Part shown: in pieces, positions 11,476-20,060 of the stretch
How the letters are laid out: each line of letters opens with the position of its first letter
Numbering within the stretch: the first letter of the stretch is position 1
Source: Pseudotabrizicola sp051200875
GTDB taxonomy: Bacteria > Pseudomonadota > Alphaproteobacteria > Rhodobacterales > Rhodobacteraceae
Assembly (NCBI RefSeq): GCF_051200875.1
Contig: NZ_CP195191.1
Coordinates: 2,108,001 to 2,172,000 of the forward strand
Direction of reading: 5' to 3'
Length of the DNA: 64,000 nt
Made by a program: the position numbers and the translations under genes
Notes under the pieces: model-generated
Seen by the model: the letters and a program-made list of their open reading frames with translations, nothing else
The model's database searches: none
Told to the model about the DNA's origin: nothing

Positions 11476-11610
11476 ATGAAGCGCACATATCAACCGTCGA
11501 ACCTGGTTCGCAAGCGCCGCCATGGGTTCCGCTCGCGCATGGCCACCAAAGGTGGTCGTCTGGTGCTGGCTGCCCGCCGCGCCAAGGGCCGCAAGCGCCT
11601 GTCGGCCTAA
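11476..11610 (+). CDS. rpmH: 50S ribosomal protein L34
   Basis: A 44-residue, highly basic protein beginning MKRTYQPSNLVRKRRHGFR and ending RAKGRKRLSA, which is the full length and signature of bacterial L34. It binds 23S rRNA near the base of the large subunit. GGAGA precedes the ATG. It leads the conserved rpmH-rnpA-yidD order, with rnpA 39 nt downstream. Confidence 0.98.
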   Translation: MKRTYQPSNLVRKRRHGFRSRMATKGGRLVLAARRAKGRKRLSA

Positions 11611-11649
11611 TTCCTTTGGTCCTTCGGGGCCGAGCGGATTTTGAAAGAC

Positions 11650-12063
11650 ATGACGCCGCCAGAGGAAACGGGCCAAGGCATTACCGCCGAAGCGCCCGTC
11701 GCGCCTCTGGCGGTTTCGCTTTGCCTGAAAACCCTGAAAACCAGGCCCGAATTCCTGCGCGCTGCTTCCGCGCGCCGACAGGGGACAGGCGGTTTTCTGG
11801 TGCAGGCTCGCTTTCGCAATGACGAAAGTCCCACGGTTCAGGCGGGTTTCACCGCATCCAAGAAGATCGGAAATGCCGTCGCCCGCAACCGCGCGAAAAG
11901 ACGGCTGAGGGAAGTGGCGCGCGCCGTCCTGCCTAGGCTTGGACAACCCGGCTGGGACTATGTTCTGGTGGCACGCCCTGCTGCCACCATCAGCCGGCCC
12001 TTCGCAGATTTATTGAACGATCTTGAGACGGCCCTGCGCCAGATTCACAAGGGGCAGCCATGA
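11650..12063 (+). CDS. rnpA: Ribonuclease P protein component
   Basis: The protein subunit of RNase P binds the catalytic RNA and helps process tRNA 5' ends. The signature basic helix NRAKRRLREVAR lies at about 80-91, preceded by FTASKKIGNAVAR. An N-terminal extension of about 35 residues (Pro/Ala-rich, then SLCLKTLKTRPEF) is typical of alphaproteobacterial RnpA. The start is uncertain: ATG at 11650 gives 137 residues, and a TTG at 11641 would add three. The stop overlaps the yidD start by 4 nt, indicating translational coupling. Confidence 0.95.
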   Translation: MTPPEETGQGITAEAPVAPLAVSLCLKTLKTRPEFLRAASARRQGTGGFLVQARFRNDESPTVQAGFTASKKIGNAVARNRAKRRLREVARAVLPRLGQPGWDYVLVARPAATISRPFADLLNDLETALRQIHKGQP

Positions 12064-12320
12064 CGCCCTTGGCCCGCATCGTGGCATTGCCCGTGCAGGC
12101 TTACCGGCTACTCTTTTCGCCTTGGGTAGGCCATGGATGTCGGTATCAGCCAACCTGCTCCGTCTACGCCCTAGAGGCGTTAGAGCGGCATGGAGGCCTG
12201 AAAGGCGGCTATCTGATGGTTCATCGCCTTTGCCGCTGCCACCCTTGGGGTGGGCATGGCTATGACCCGGTGCCGGGGGCTGACCCCCAGCACGACCTAG
12301 ACAAGCGTGGCGATGACTGA
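12060..12320 (+). CDS. yidD: Membrane protein insertion efficiency factor YidD
   Basis: An 86-residue YidD with the family pattern: an N-terminal amphipathic helix, FSPWVGHGCRYQPTCSVYAL, then GGYLMVHRLCRCHPWGGHGYDPVP. It assists YidC-dependent membrane insertion at the inner face of the cytoplasmic membrane. It overlaps rnpA by 4 nt. Its last eight codons run antisense through the end of engB on the other strand (12297-12320), so the tail residues after YDPVP are likely not under strong constraint. Confidence 0.95.
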   Translation: MTPLARIVALPVQAYRLLFSPWVGHGCRYQPTCSVYALEALERHGGLKGGYLMVHRLCRCHPWGGHGYDPVPGADPQHDLDKRGDD

Positions 12321-12947
12321 GCGAAGGGTCTCGATCCCATCGCCTTTTTCCGAGCTGGTGACGATGATTTCCGGGAAGGCCGCCGGGTGTTTTGCCAAGG
12401 CGCCCTGCACCTGTGCTATGGTCGCCTCGCGCGTGGCCTTGTTCACCTTGTCGGCTTTGGTCAGCACCACCTGAAAGGTCACAGCCGAACGGTCCAAAAG
12501 CGTCAGGATCTCATCATCAACGGATTTAACCCCGTGCCGCATGTCAATCAGCACGAAAGCGCGGCGCAGGGTCTGCCGCCCTTGCAGGTAGTTCTTCAAA
12601 AGCGCTTGCCACTTGGCAACGATAGCGACGGGTGCCTCGGCATAGCCATAGCCCGGAAGGTCGACCAGATAGCGTTCTTCGCCCAAGGTAAAGAAGTTGA
12701 TTTCTTGCGTCCGCCCTGGTGTGTTCGATGCGCGGGCAAGGTTCTTGCGGCCTGTCAGGGCATTGATCAGGCTGGATTTGCCCACGTTTGAACGCCCGGC
12801 AAAGCAGACTTCCACCCGGTCAGCCGGGGGAAGGCCAGACATCGCAACAACGCCTTTCAAGAAATCGACAGGGCCTGCGAACAAAAGACGGCCTTTTTCG
12901 CGGCTGAACTCATCCGGGTCTTCGGCCAAGGGGAATTGCATGGTCAT
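12297..12947 (-). CDS. engB: Ribosome biogenesis GTPase EngB (YihA/YsxC)
   Basis: A 216-residue TRAFAC GTPase needed for late 50S assembly in other bacteria. G1 is GRSNVGKS (51-58), G3 is DLPGYGYA, and the TKADKVNKAT segment provides G4 (TKAD). The length is normal for the family. Its start overlaps the stop of the MOSC gene by 4 nt and its end overlaps yidD on the other strand by 24 nt. It is the last gene of the minus-strand yidC-MOSC-engB unit. Confidence 0.96.
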   Translation of the reverse strand: MTMQFPLAEDPDEFSREKGRLLFAGPVDFLKGVVAMSGLPPADRVEVCFAGRSNVGKSSLINALTGRKNLARASNTPGRTQEINFFTLGEERYLVDLPGYGYAEAPVAIVAKWQALLKNYLQGRQTLRRAFVLIDMRHGVKSVDDEILTLLDRSAVTFQVVLTKADKVNKATREATIAQVQGALAKHPAAFPEIIVTSSEKGDGIETLRSVIATLV

Positions 12948-13690
12948 AGGATCGTCACCTCATCGCCCTGGGCGATATTTCCGGATTTCGTGACCAAGGC
13001 GTATACGCCAAAGTCCTGATGGCCATAATGTTGTTCAAGCGCGCCTAGCGTATCTGCGTCCGCACGTCCCGTCTTGGGGTTAACCGTGGTAGCCTTGCAC
13101 CGTGTGATGCGCTCCTGCACCTCTAGTACAGCTTCGCCAATGCGAACCGATTTGCCGACCAGATCAAATTCTTCCCATGGCGACATGCAATCCAGCCACA
13201 GGTTGCCGCGCCACCGGTGGATCGACAAGTCTTGGCCAAGATGTTGTCCAAGCGCGCGGTTCGAGGAATGGTTCAAAAGCGCGACAAAGGGCGAAGGAGT
13301 GTCCGACATAGGCTGCCCCGGAACGCGGCCAACGCGTGCGGGCGCAGGACGGTCAGTGGACCACAGGGGTCGCAGCCAATCAATCAACCGCTGACCATCA
13401 TGATCCGGAGAGAGCTTAATCTCTCCCGCCCGCGGGTGGGTCAGGGTGACCGTCTCTTCCGCCTCATCCAGCCTTGCCTGAATTGCCATCAACTCCGGCC
13501 CGGCAACGCCGCGCAGAAAGTTCATTTTTGGCTGCCAGCTCGTCAACTCGGCAAACTTCGCCGCCTCATGGATAACGGCCCATTCCCGATCAAAGGGCAA
13601 AGCGCGCCCCTTTGTCAGGGACGCGCTTGCCAATTCCTCAAAGCCCACGGACTTAATCGGATGGCGAACAATCTGCGCCAGCCGTATCAT
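12944..13690 (-). CDS. MOSC domain-containing protein
   Basis: A 248-residue protein with an N-terminal beta-barrel MOSC_N domain (about 1-95) and a MOSC domain (about 110-245). The conserved metal-sulfur cysteine is Cys198 in ERITRCKATTVNPKTG. The family carries molybdenum cofactor with a sulfido ligand or acts as an amidoxime-reducing component (YcbX, mARC). No partner reductase is seen. It sits between yidC and engB with 4-nt overlaps at both ends, an order common in Rhodobacterales but with no known functional link to membrane insertion. Confidence 0.88.
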   Translation of the reverse strand: MIRLAQIVRHPIKSVGFEELASASLTKGRALPFDREWAVIHEAAKFAELTSWQPKMNFLRGVAGPELMAIQARLDEAEETVTLTHPRAGEIKLSPDHDGQRLIDWLRPLWSTDRPAPARVGRVPGQPMSDTPSPFVALLNHSSNRALGQHLGQDLSIHRWRGNLWLDCMSPWEEFDLVGKSVRIGEAVLEVQERITRCKATTVNPKTGRADADTLGALEQHYGHQDFGVYALVTKSGNIAQGDEVTIL

Positions 13691-15528
13691 TTTTTCTTTT
13701 TCGATTTGTCCGCAACAGCAACAGCTTCCTTCTTCTTGAAGCCAGATTTGATGTTGCCGAAAATGTCAGGCTTATGCCCGTGGCTGCGCATGATGGCATA
13801 TTGCTGGACGAAAGTGATGATGTTGTTGGTGATCCAGTACAGAACCAGACCCGATGCGAACCCACCCAGCATGAACATGAAAATCCACGGCATCCAGGCA
13901 AAGACCTGCTGCTGAACCGGATCGGTTGGGGCCGGATTCAGTTTCTGCTGCAGCCACATCGTGATGCCCAGAAGGATCGGCAGAACACCGATGAAGATCA
14001 GGGCAAGGATGCTGCCAGCCGCAGGCGCATCCCACGGAAGCAGGCCGAAGAAGTTGAAGATCGACGAAGTGTCTGGCGCGCTGAGGTCATTCAGCCAGCC
14101 AAAGAACGGCGCATGGCGCAGTTCGATGGTGACGAAGATCACTTTGTAGAGCGAGAAGAAGATCGGAATCTGGATCAGGATCGGCAGGCAGCCCGCAGCC
14201 GGGTTTACCTTCTTGTCCTTGTAAAGCTTCATCATCTCGCGCTGAAGCATCTGCTTGTCTTCGCCCGCGCGCTCTTTCAGCGCCTCCATTTCGGGCTGAA
14301 GCTCTTTCATGCGCGCCATGCTGACATAGGATTTGTAAGCCAGCGGCAGAACGAGCAGCTTCAAGACGAAGGTCAGCGCGATAATGGCCAAGCCCATGTT
14401 GCCGATGGCACCGTGCAGCCAGTGCAGGACCGAGAAGATCGGCTTTGTCAGGAAGAAGAACCAACCCCAGTCGATCACATCCTCAAAACCAGCAATCGGC
14501 TGGCCGGCCCCGCCGACGGCACCCTCATTTTGGTAGGCTTGGATGGTTTCCCACTCTTTTGCCCCTGCAAAGATGCGCGTCGAATTGGTGACCGAAGCCC
14601 CCGGAGCAACTGCGACAACCGGCTGGCGCGTTTCGGTCTGATAGATATCCGACGTCGGCACATATTTGGTGACGGACGTGAAGGGCTTGCCTTGTTCTGG
14701 AACAAGGATTGTCATCCAATACTTGCTGGAAAAACCAATCCAGCCGTCGGTCTGCGCATCAACCACCTCGGCCAGTCCGCCCTCACGATCAACCTGCGGC
14801 AGGTCGGCCACGTCTTTGTACTTCGTCTCGGTCAGCGTGCCATCAGCGCGTGCAACCACACCTTCGTGGCTGACAAAGAAATTCTCCAGGTTCGTTGGCA
14901 TTCCGTGCTGGGCAATGATGCCATAGGGGAAAAGACGTGCCTCGGCAGAGCCAGTGTTGGTGACCGTATCGGTCACCGTAAACATGAAGGCGTCATCAAC
15001 GGCGATTTCACGGATGAAATCCAGCCCCTTGCCATTGGACCACGACAGCTTCACAGGATTGCCGGGCGAAAGCGTTCCCCCACCAGCAGGCTTCCATTCT
15101 GTGTTGGCGCCCGGAACATCTGCGAATTCCAGAGATCCGGCCGGACCCCACCCTTGCAGGGCATAATAGGCATTCTCTTGGCCAACCGGCGAAAGCAGGC
15201 GGACGATGCCCGAGTTATCCTCGATCGTCTGGGTGTAGGATTTCAGCTCAAGATCATCGAGACGTGCGCCAAGAAGCGAGATCGACCCTTTGAGTTCGGG
15301 GGTGTCGATGGTGAGGCGGGGGGCCTGAGCGGCCGGCGTCGGTGCCGCTTCGGCCGTGGCTGTTTCGGCTGCTGGCGCAGTCACCGGAGAGGTGACATCG
15401 CTTGCCGTAACGGCCGGCGCATTCGGATCAAGCACTGGTTCTGGGGGTGGGAACAGCACGAACCAGACCATGATGACCGCGAGGGACAGCACGGTTGCGA
15501 GAATGAGGTTCTTGTTCTGATCTTCCAT
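13687..15528 (-). CDS. yidC: Membrane protein insertase YidC
   Basis: A 613-residue insertase of the Oxa1 family. It has an N-terminal transmembrane anchor (about 8-25), an Ala/Pro-rich linker, a large periplasmic P1 domain (about 70-350) with strand-rich segments, then five C-terminal membrane segments starting at about 370. The cytosolic C1 loop is rich in charged residues (ARMKELQPEMEALKERAGED). The conserved membrane Arg that contacts substrates is expected in the first core segment after P1. The C-terminal tail is lysine-rich, as usual for ribosome contact. It is the first gene of yidC-MOSC-engB. In many alphaproteobacteria yidC runs in the same direction as yidD; here it is inverted. 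Confidence 0.97.
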   Translation of the reverse strand: MEDQNKNLILATVLSLAVIMVWFVLFPPPEPVLDPNAPAVTASDVTSPVTAPAAETATAEAAPTPAAQAPRLTIDTPELKGSISLLGARLDDLELKSYTQTIEDNSGIVRLLSPVGQENAYYALQGWGPAGSLEFADVPGANTEWKPAGGGTLSPGNPVKLSWSNGKGLDFIREIAVDDAFMFTVTDTVTNTGSAEARLFPYGIIAQHGMPTNLENFFVSHEGVVARADGTLTETKYKDVADLPQVDREGGLAEVVDAQTDGWIGFSSKYWMTILVPEQGKPFTSVTKYVPTSDIYQTETRQPVVAVAPGASVTNSTRIFAGAKEWETIQAYQNEGAVGGAGQPIAGFEDVIDWGWFFFLTKPIFSVLHWLHGAIGNMGLAIIALTFVLKLLVLPLAYKSYVSMARMKELQPEMEALKERAGEDKQMLQREMMKLYKDKKVNPAAGCLPILIQIPIFFSLYKVIFVTIELRHAPFFGWLNDLSAPDTSSIFNFFGLLPWDAPAAGSILALIFIGVLPILLGITMWLQQKLNPAPTDPVQQQVFAWMPWIFMFMLGGFASGLVLYWITNNIITFVQQYAIMRSHGHKPDIFGNIKSGFKKKEAVAVADKSKKKK

Positions 15529-15646
15529 CGAAGGCTACCGCCGGTGTTGTTCTGGTCAGCGGTGGTTCAACAGAAGGGGGCAGCAAAGGTCAAGCGGTTT
15601 TAGGGGAAAAACAGGAGGAAAGGCCCTTGGCCGCAGGACGAAACGA

Positions 15647-17173
15647 TTATCCAGAGCGCGGTGATCGGCCGATGGTGCGCGGAATGCTGTAATTCGCTTC
15701 CGTTCGTTCAATCCAGCCAAAGGTTTCTTCCAAAGCCATCGGACGAGCAATCCCAAAGCCTTGCAAATAGGTGCAGCCAAGTTGAGACAGAATTCCATGC
15801 TCTGCGGGGGTCTCCACACCCTCGGCGACGGTCTGCAACTCTAATTGCTCACACAGCAGCAAGATACCTGCGACGATCTTCTTTTGTTCAGGATCGGTGT
15901 CGACATGCGTCACAAAACTACGATCAATCTTGACCCGGCGAATCGAAAATCGCCTGATATTGGCAATCGAAGCCTGCCCTGTGCCAAAGTCATCTAGGTC
16001 GATGCCGAACCCCAAACGAGACAGAGAGGTAAGATTGGCGACAATCAGGTCATCGCTTGATTTGGCCGCGACCGTTTCGAGGACTTCTATGATCAGGCGC
16101 GACGGATCCACACCGAACCGATTCACTTCCCACTCCAACCTTTCACCCAGATTGGGGGAGCGAAGTTCGGCCGCGGAAAGGTTGATTGAAACTCGCGGCA
16201 CGTCGAACCCTGCATGGTCCCACCGAACCAAAGCAGATAGTGCGCCTTGCAGGATAACTTCGCCCAGTTTTTCAGATAGCCCGACATCCTCGATAACGGG
16301 CAGGAAATCTGCAGGTGAAATCACGCCACGCTCGGGATGATGCCAGCGCGCCAAGGCTTCAAAGCCCGAAATGCGGCCCGTATCTGCGCAAATCTGGGGT
16401 TGGAACCAGGGCCTGATCTGGCCGTCTTCCAGAGCCTTTTCGACGCCAGCCCTTAACTCGGACCGGTCAGCTCGTCTGCGCGCCATGTCGGGAAGATAGG
16501 ATCGAATTGCACCGGGCCCATGAAACAAAGCCTCATCCGCAGCAGCCCGTGCGGCGTCCAAGAGGGTGCGCCCCAAAGGGGCGGGCGACCGTTCTGCCAA
16601 GCAAAACCCAACTGAGAGCGAGGGGTGTAGAGTCAGGTCATCGACGATCAACGGCACAATCGCGGCCGCCCGAAGCCGGGACGCCAATTGAATGGCCGTT
16701 TCAAGATCAAATCGGCGAACTGGATTAAGCCCCACAGCCAGACTGCCATCCCCAAGACGCACGACCAAGTCACCGCTTCGTAAGGCCGCCGACAGCCTTT
16801 CAGCCGTTCGCACAACAACCCGATCTCGCAAACTTGCGCCGTGCTGATCGAACTGACGGGCCTGGTCATCGAAACTCACGACAAAGCAGGCAGTCTTCTG
16901 ACCGGAAACTGGCAAATCCCTTAGAATTGGATCCAGAAATGCCACCAACTCTGCCTCTGCCCCAAACCCGTTGTCTTGCTGTGCAGCGGAGGGGGCATTT
17001 GGCACGAAAGAGAAGACGATCCAAAGTGCAGGCGAAAGGACAGAGAGCGCGATAAGGGCAGGTTCACCGGCAAGCCAATAGGCAAAAAGTGAAAGTGCCG
17101 GCAGGAGCAGAAGTATCTCGCCCCTGCCATTTCCGGGAACGTTCTTTGCCGAGCCTATGCCAAATCGCGTCAT
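15647..17173 (-). CDS. Membrane-anchored GGDEF(degenerate)-EAL protein, likely c-di-GMP phosphodiesterase
   Basis: A 508-residue signalling protein. Two membrane helices (about 20-58) precede a diguanylate-cyclase-like domain (about 90-225) whose signature loop reads RLGDGSLAV instead of GGDEF, so cyclase activity is not expected. An EAL domain (about 240-490) keeps the catalytic set: EAL at 272-274, INLSAAEL, DDFGTG at 394-399, VKIDRSF with Lys415, and EGVET at 451-455. It should hydrolyse cyclic di-GMP, with the first domain acting as a regulator. The ATG at 17173 is preferred to a TTG at 17185. It lies 59 nt downstream of ttcA on the same strand. Confidence 0.88.
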   Translation of the reverse strand: MTRFGIGSAKNVPGNGRGEILLLLPALSLFAYWLAGEPALIALSVLSPALWIVFSFVPNAPSAAQQDNGFGAEAELVAFLDPILRDLPVSGQKTACFVVSFDDQARQFDQHGASLRDRVVVRTAERLSAALRSGDLVVRLGDGSLAVGLNPVRRFDLETAIQLASRLRAAAIVPLIVDDLTLHPSLSVGFCLAERSPAPLGRTLLDAARAAADEALFHGPGAIRSYLPDMARRRADRSELRAGVEKALEDGQIRPWFQPQICADTGRISGFEALARWHHPERGVISPADFLPVIEDVGLSEKLGEVILQGALSALVRWDHAGFDVPRVSINLSAAELRSPNLGERLEWEVNRFGVDPSRLIIEVLETVAAKSSDDLIVANLTSLSRLGFGIDLDDFGTGQASIANIRRFSIRRVKIDRSFVTHVDTDPEQKKIVAGILLLCEQLELQTVAEGVETPAEHGILSQLGCTYLQGFGIARPMALEETFGWIERTEANYSIPRTIGRSPRSG

Positions 17174-17232
17174 CCCGCCACCCAAGGTCGTCAGATCACG
17201 AAGGACGCTAAGTCTCAGCCTTGATCGAAGTC

Positions 17233-18102
17233 TTAATCCTCACTCTTAAGTTGCGGAGGATTTTCACCAGTTTCGATCAATCCACGCATCAAGGACGCGA
17301 AATCAAAGATCCCCGGATCGGCCAGATGCGACGGGCGCACATTCTTCAAAGAGCGAAACATAACCTGCCTGCGGCCCGGAGTGCGCGTTTCCCATTCATC
17401 CAAAAGCTTTTTGACTTGCGCACGCTGCAAGCCTTCTTGGCTGCCGCAGAGGTCGCAGGGGATGATTGGGTAGTTCATAGATCTCGCAAATTTTTCGCAA
17501 TCAGCTTCTGATACGAAGGCTAGAGGGCGAGCGACGAACAGGTCTCCATCCTCATTCAGCAAGCGTGGCGGCATGGTGGCCAGCCGTCCTCCGTGAAAAA
17601 GGTTCATGAAGAAGGTTTCCAGCAGATCATCACGGTGATGGCCCAGAACCACTGTCGAGCAACCCTCTTCCCGTGCAATCCGATAAAGGTTGCCGCGACG
17701 CAGCCGGGAGCAGAGGGAACACATCGTTCCGCCCGGCTTGATCTTGTCGACCACCACTGAATAGGTGTCCTGATATTCGATCCGGTGTTCGACGCCCATC
17801 TTTGTAAGGAACTCGGGCAAGACGGTCGCAGGAAAACCCGGCTGGCCCTGATCAAGATTGCAGGCAAGAAGGTCGACGGGCAGAAGGCCACGCCATTTCA
17901 ATTCATGCAGAACAGCGAGCAAAGTGTAGCTGTCTTTTCCGCCAGAAAGGCAGACCAGCCAGCGATCCCCGGGCACAGCCATCCCATAGGTCTCGATAGC
18001 CTCTCGCGCTTGTTGCACCAAACGCTTTCGCAACTTGCGAAACTCCAGCCCTTTGGGGGCCCCGTAAAAGAGCGGGTGAATGTCGTCGGCGTCATCTAGC
18101 AT
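17233..18102 (-). CDS. ttcA: tRNA 2-thiocytidine synthetase TtcA
   Basis: This enzyme thiolates C32 of tRNA using ATP and an iron-sulfur cluster. The PP-loop SGGKDS is at 53-58, and GHHRDD at about 155-160 is the second nucleotide-side motif. The cluster cysteines are visible: CSLC (Cys128, Cys131) and CDLC (Cys216, Cys219). At 289 residues it is of normal length. I chose the ATG at 18102, with AGAGGA 6 nt upstream, over the TTG at 18108. It is transcribed on the minus strand, with the EAL gene downstream. Confidence 0.95.
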   Translation of the reverse strand: MLDDADDIHPLFYGAPKGLEFRKLRKRLVQQAREAIETYGMAVPGDRWLVCLSGGKDSYTLLAVLHELKWRGLLPVDLLACNLDQGQPGFPATVLPEFLTKMGVEHRIEYQDTYSVVVDKIKPGGTMCSLCSRLRRGNLYRIAREEGCSTVVLGHHRDDLLETFFMNLFHGGRLATMPPRLLNEDGDLFVARPLAFVSEADCEKFARSMNYPIIPCDLCGSQEGLQRAQVKKLLDEWETRTPGRRQVMFRSLKNVRPSHLADPGIFDFASLMRGLIETGENPPQLKSED

Positions 18103-18262
18103 GCTCAATCCTCTGGCGTGGGGTGCTTATGCCAGAAGCCGCGGCTCTGCAAAAGTCTGCATTCTTGCGCCCGAATGCACAGCGATGAAGGGGATTCCTG
18201 ACCTGATGGGTGATGCAATTTAGGGTAGAGTGAACGCGCAGCCAAAAAATCTGGGGGTCGCC

Positions 18263-19210
18263 ATGGACTATATCTTTTGTGCACGCGGTGTCTCGTCGGG
18301 GGCATTTGCCCCCCGCCCGGGGCCAACCAAGTTTCTGGAAGTCCCACCGGGGGCCACGACGTTATCGCCTGCCTTGGCGATCCCACGACGGGATTGGTTC
18401 GACCGGGTCGTTGCGCTTGCCGAAACGCGTCGCAGCTTCCAAGGAACACCCTATGGCGATGTATTGATCTACATCCACGGCTTCAACACCTCGCAAGCGA
18501 CGGTCCTTGAACGACACCGATTGATCCGGAATGGACTAGAGTCTTTGGGCTACCAAGGCGCAGTCATCAGCTTTGACTGGCCAAGTGCGGACTCGGCTTT
18601 GAACTATCTGGATGACCGAACCGACGCCAAACTTACCGCGCTTCGCCTGGTTGGCGACGCGATCGGGCCTCTTTCACGCTACATTCAGCAAGGGTGCGAA
18701 ATTTCCACCCACGTTTTGGCACATTCGATGGGGGCCTATGTCCTGCGGGAGGCGCTGGACGATGCTGATGACCGCCGTGAAATCGCTGCAACGGGCTGGA
18801 CCCTGAACCAAGTGATGATCTGCTCGGGTGACGTTTCCGCCGACTCTATGGGGACGACGGCCAAAAGCTCATCGCTTTATCGTCGCTCGGTACGTCTGAC
18901 GAATTACCAAAACCCTTACGACTCGGTGCTTTCGATTTCCAACGTGAAGCGTGTTGGCGTGTCGCCGCGTGTCGGACGCATCGGTTTGCCCGCATCGGCT
19001 CCGCGCAAAGCCGTGAATGTTGACGTCGGCCTATACTATCAGCAGTTTCACGGTGACTTCGTCGGGGCCTTTCCTGACCACAACTTTTACTTTCAATCTG
19101 CGCAGTTCCTAAGAGACGTCTACCTCACCCTTTTGGGGGAGATAGACAGAGAGTCGATTCCGACCCGAATTTCACGGGACGGTAGACTTTACCTTCGTCC
19201 CGAACGTTAA
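18263..19210 (+). CDS. Alpha/beta hydrolase of the DUF900 family
   Basis: A 315-residue putative serine hydrolase. The oxyanion-side motif IYIHGFNTS is at 69-77, the WPSADS segment typical of DUF900 follows at 106-111, and the nucleophile elbow AHSMGA has Ser155. A late HGDFVGAFPDHNFY segment offers the catalytic His. There is no signal peptide, so it is cytosolic. Substrate unknown. The ATG at 18263 follows a G-rich site; an upstream GTG at 18230 would add 11 residues. Its stop codon overlaps the stop of the convergent SDR gene (shared TTAA). Confidence 0.8.
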   Translation: MDYIFCARGVSSGAFAPRPGPTKFLEVPPGATTLSPALAIPRRDWFDRVVALAETRRSFQGTPYGDVLIYIHGFNTSQATVLERHRLIRNGLESLGYQGAVISFDWPSADSALNYLDDRTDAKLTALRLVGDAIGPLSRYIQQGCEISTHVLAHSMGAYVLREALDDADDRREIAATGWTLNQVMICSGDVSADSMGTTAKSSSLYRRSVRLTNYQNPYDSVLSISNVKRVGVSPRVGRIGLPASAPRKAVNVDVGLYYQQFHGDFVGAFPDHNFYFQSAQFLRDVYLTLLGEIDRESIPTRISRDGRLYLRPER

Positions 19211-19938
19211 ACGTGCTGCGCCCCGTTCACTTCGATCTCGGTTCCCGAAATGTAACTTGATTGATCCGAACACAGGAACCAGATCGCATCGGCAACTTCC
19301 TTGGGCTGACCTAGGCGGCGCATCGGCAGCTGTTCCACGATCTTTTCGGTGCCAGGCGACAAGATCGACGTTTCGATTTCACCGGGGGCAATAGCATTGA
19401 CCCGAACCCCCATTGGCCCAAAATCATGCGCCATCTCTCGCGTCAACGCGGCAAGGGCGGCCTTCGAGGTTGCATAGGCTGCTCCGGCGAAAGGGTGGAC
19501 CCGGCTACCCGCGATTGAGGTTACGTTTACGACCGCCCCTTTCGCGGCAGAGAGTTCAGACATAAGGCCACGGGCCAAGACAATCGACGCGAAAAAGTTG
19601 ACGTGGAACACCTGCCCCCAAGTGCGCAAGTCCGTTTCAAGGGTATTCAAACGCTTCCCGCCCTCGCCCTTTGGGCTGATGCCGGCATTGTTGACCAAGG
19701 CGTGGACCTTGCCATTGACCTTGGCCTTGATCGTCTCGATGGCAGCAATCGTCTTGTCCGGGCTGGCTAGGTCAATCTGAATGTGGTTTTCTTCGCCACC
19801 CGGCCAAGGACATCTTGGATCAAACGGCTGCCTTGAACAGGTCAGCACCCGCCAACCTTCAGAAGAGAAACGCTTAACCGTCGCGTGACCGATTCCCCGG
19901 CTTGCGCCAGTAAGGACAAGGGTTTTTTGTTCGCTCAT
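19207..19938 (-). CDS. Short-chain dehydrogenase/reductase (SDR) family oxidoreductase
   Basis: A 243-residue classical SDR. The NAD(P)-binding motif is TGASRGIG (10-17), followed by NNAG (83-86), and the catalytic residues are Ser141, Tyr155 and Lys159 (YATSK). The C-terminal segment AIWFLCSDQSSYISGTEIEVNG is the usual substrate-loop and dimer region. The substrate is unknown; FabG-like reductases are the closest general type, but fabG is not implied. The ATG at 19938 has GGAG 8 nt upstream; the ATG at 19956 would add six residues. It is convergent with the DUF900 hydrolase. Confidence 0.88.
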   Translation of the reverse strand: MSEQKTLVLTGASRGIGHATVKRFSSEGWRVLTCSRQPFDPRCPWPGGEENHIQIDLASPDKTIAAIETIKAKVNGKVHALVNNAGISPKGEGGKRLNTLETDLRTWGQVFHVNFFASIVLARGLMSELSAAKGAVVNVTSIAGSRVHPFAGAAYATSKAALAALTREMAHDFGPMGVRVNAIAPGEIETSILSPGTEKIVEQLPMRRLGQPKEVADAIWFLCSDQSSYISGTEIEVNGAQHV

Positions 19939-20060
19939 CGAAATCTCCAAGGGCAACGCAGCTAATCCTTACTCTTCCGGTCGGGAAAGACAAGGCGGGC
20001 CAAATTCCTTGGCATAGGGGAACGACTGCTCTATCAAGGCCCCGAACCCGGAGGTCCCCT

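Noticed and set aside
13774..15603. A plus-strand open frame of about 600 codons antisense to yidC
   Set aside because: No motif, unusual composition rich in Arg, His and Asp, and full overlap with yidC.
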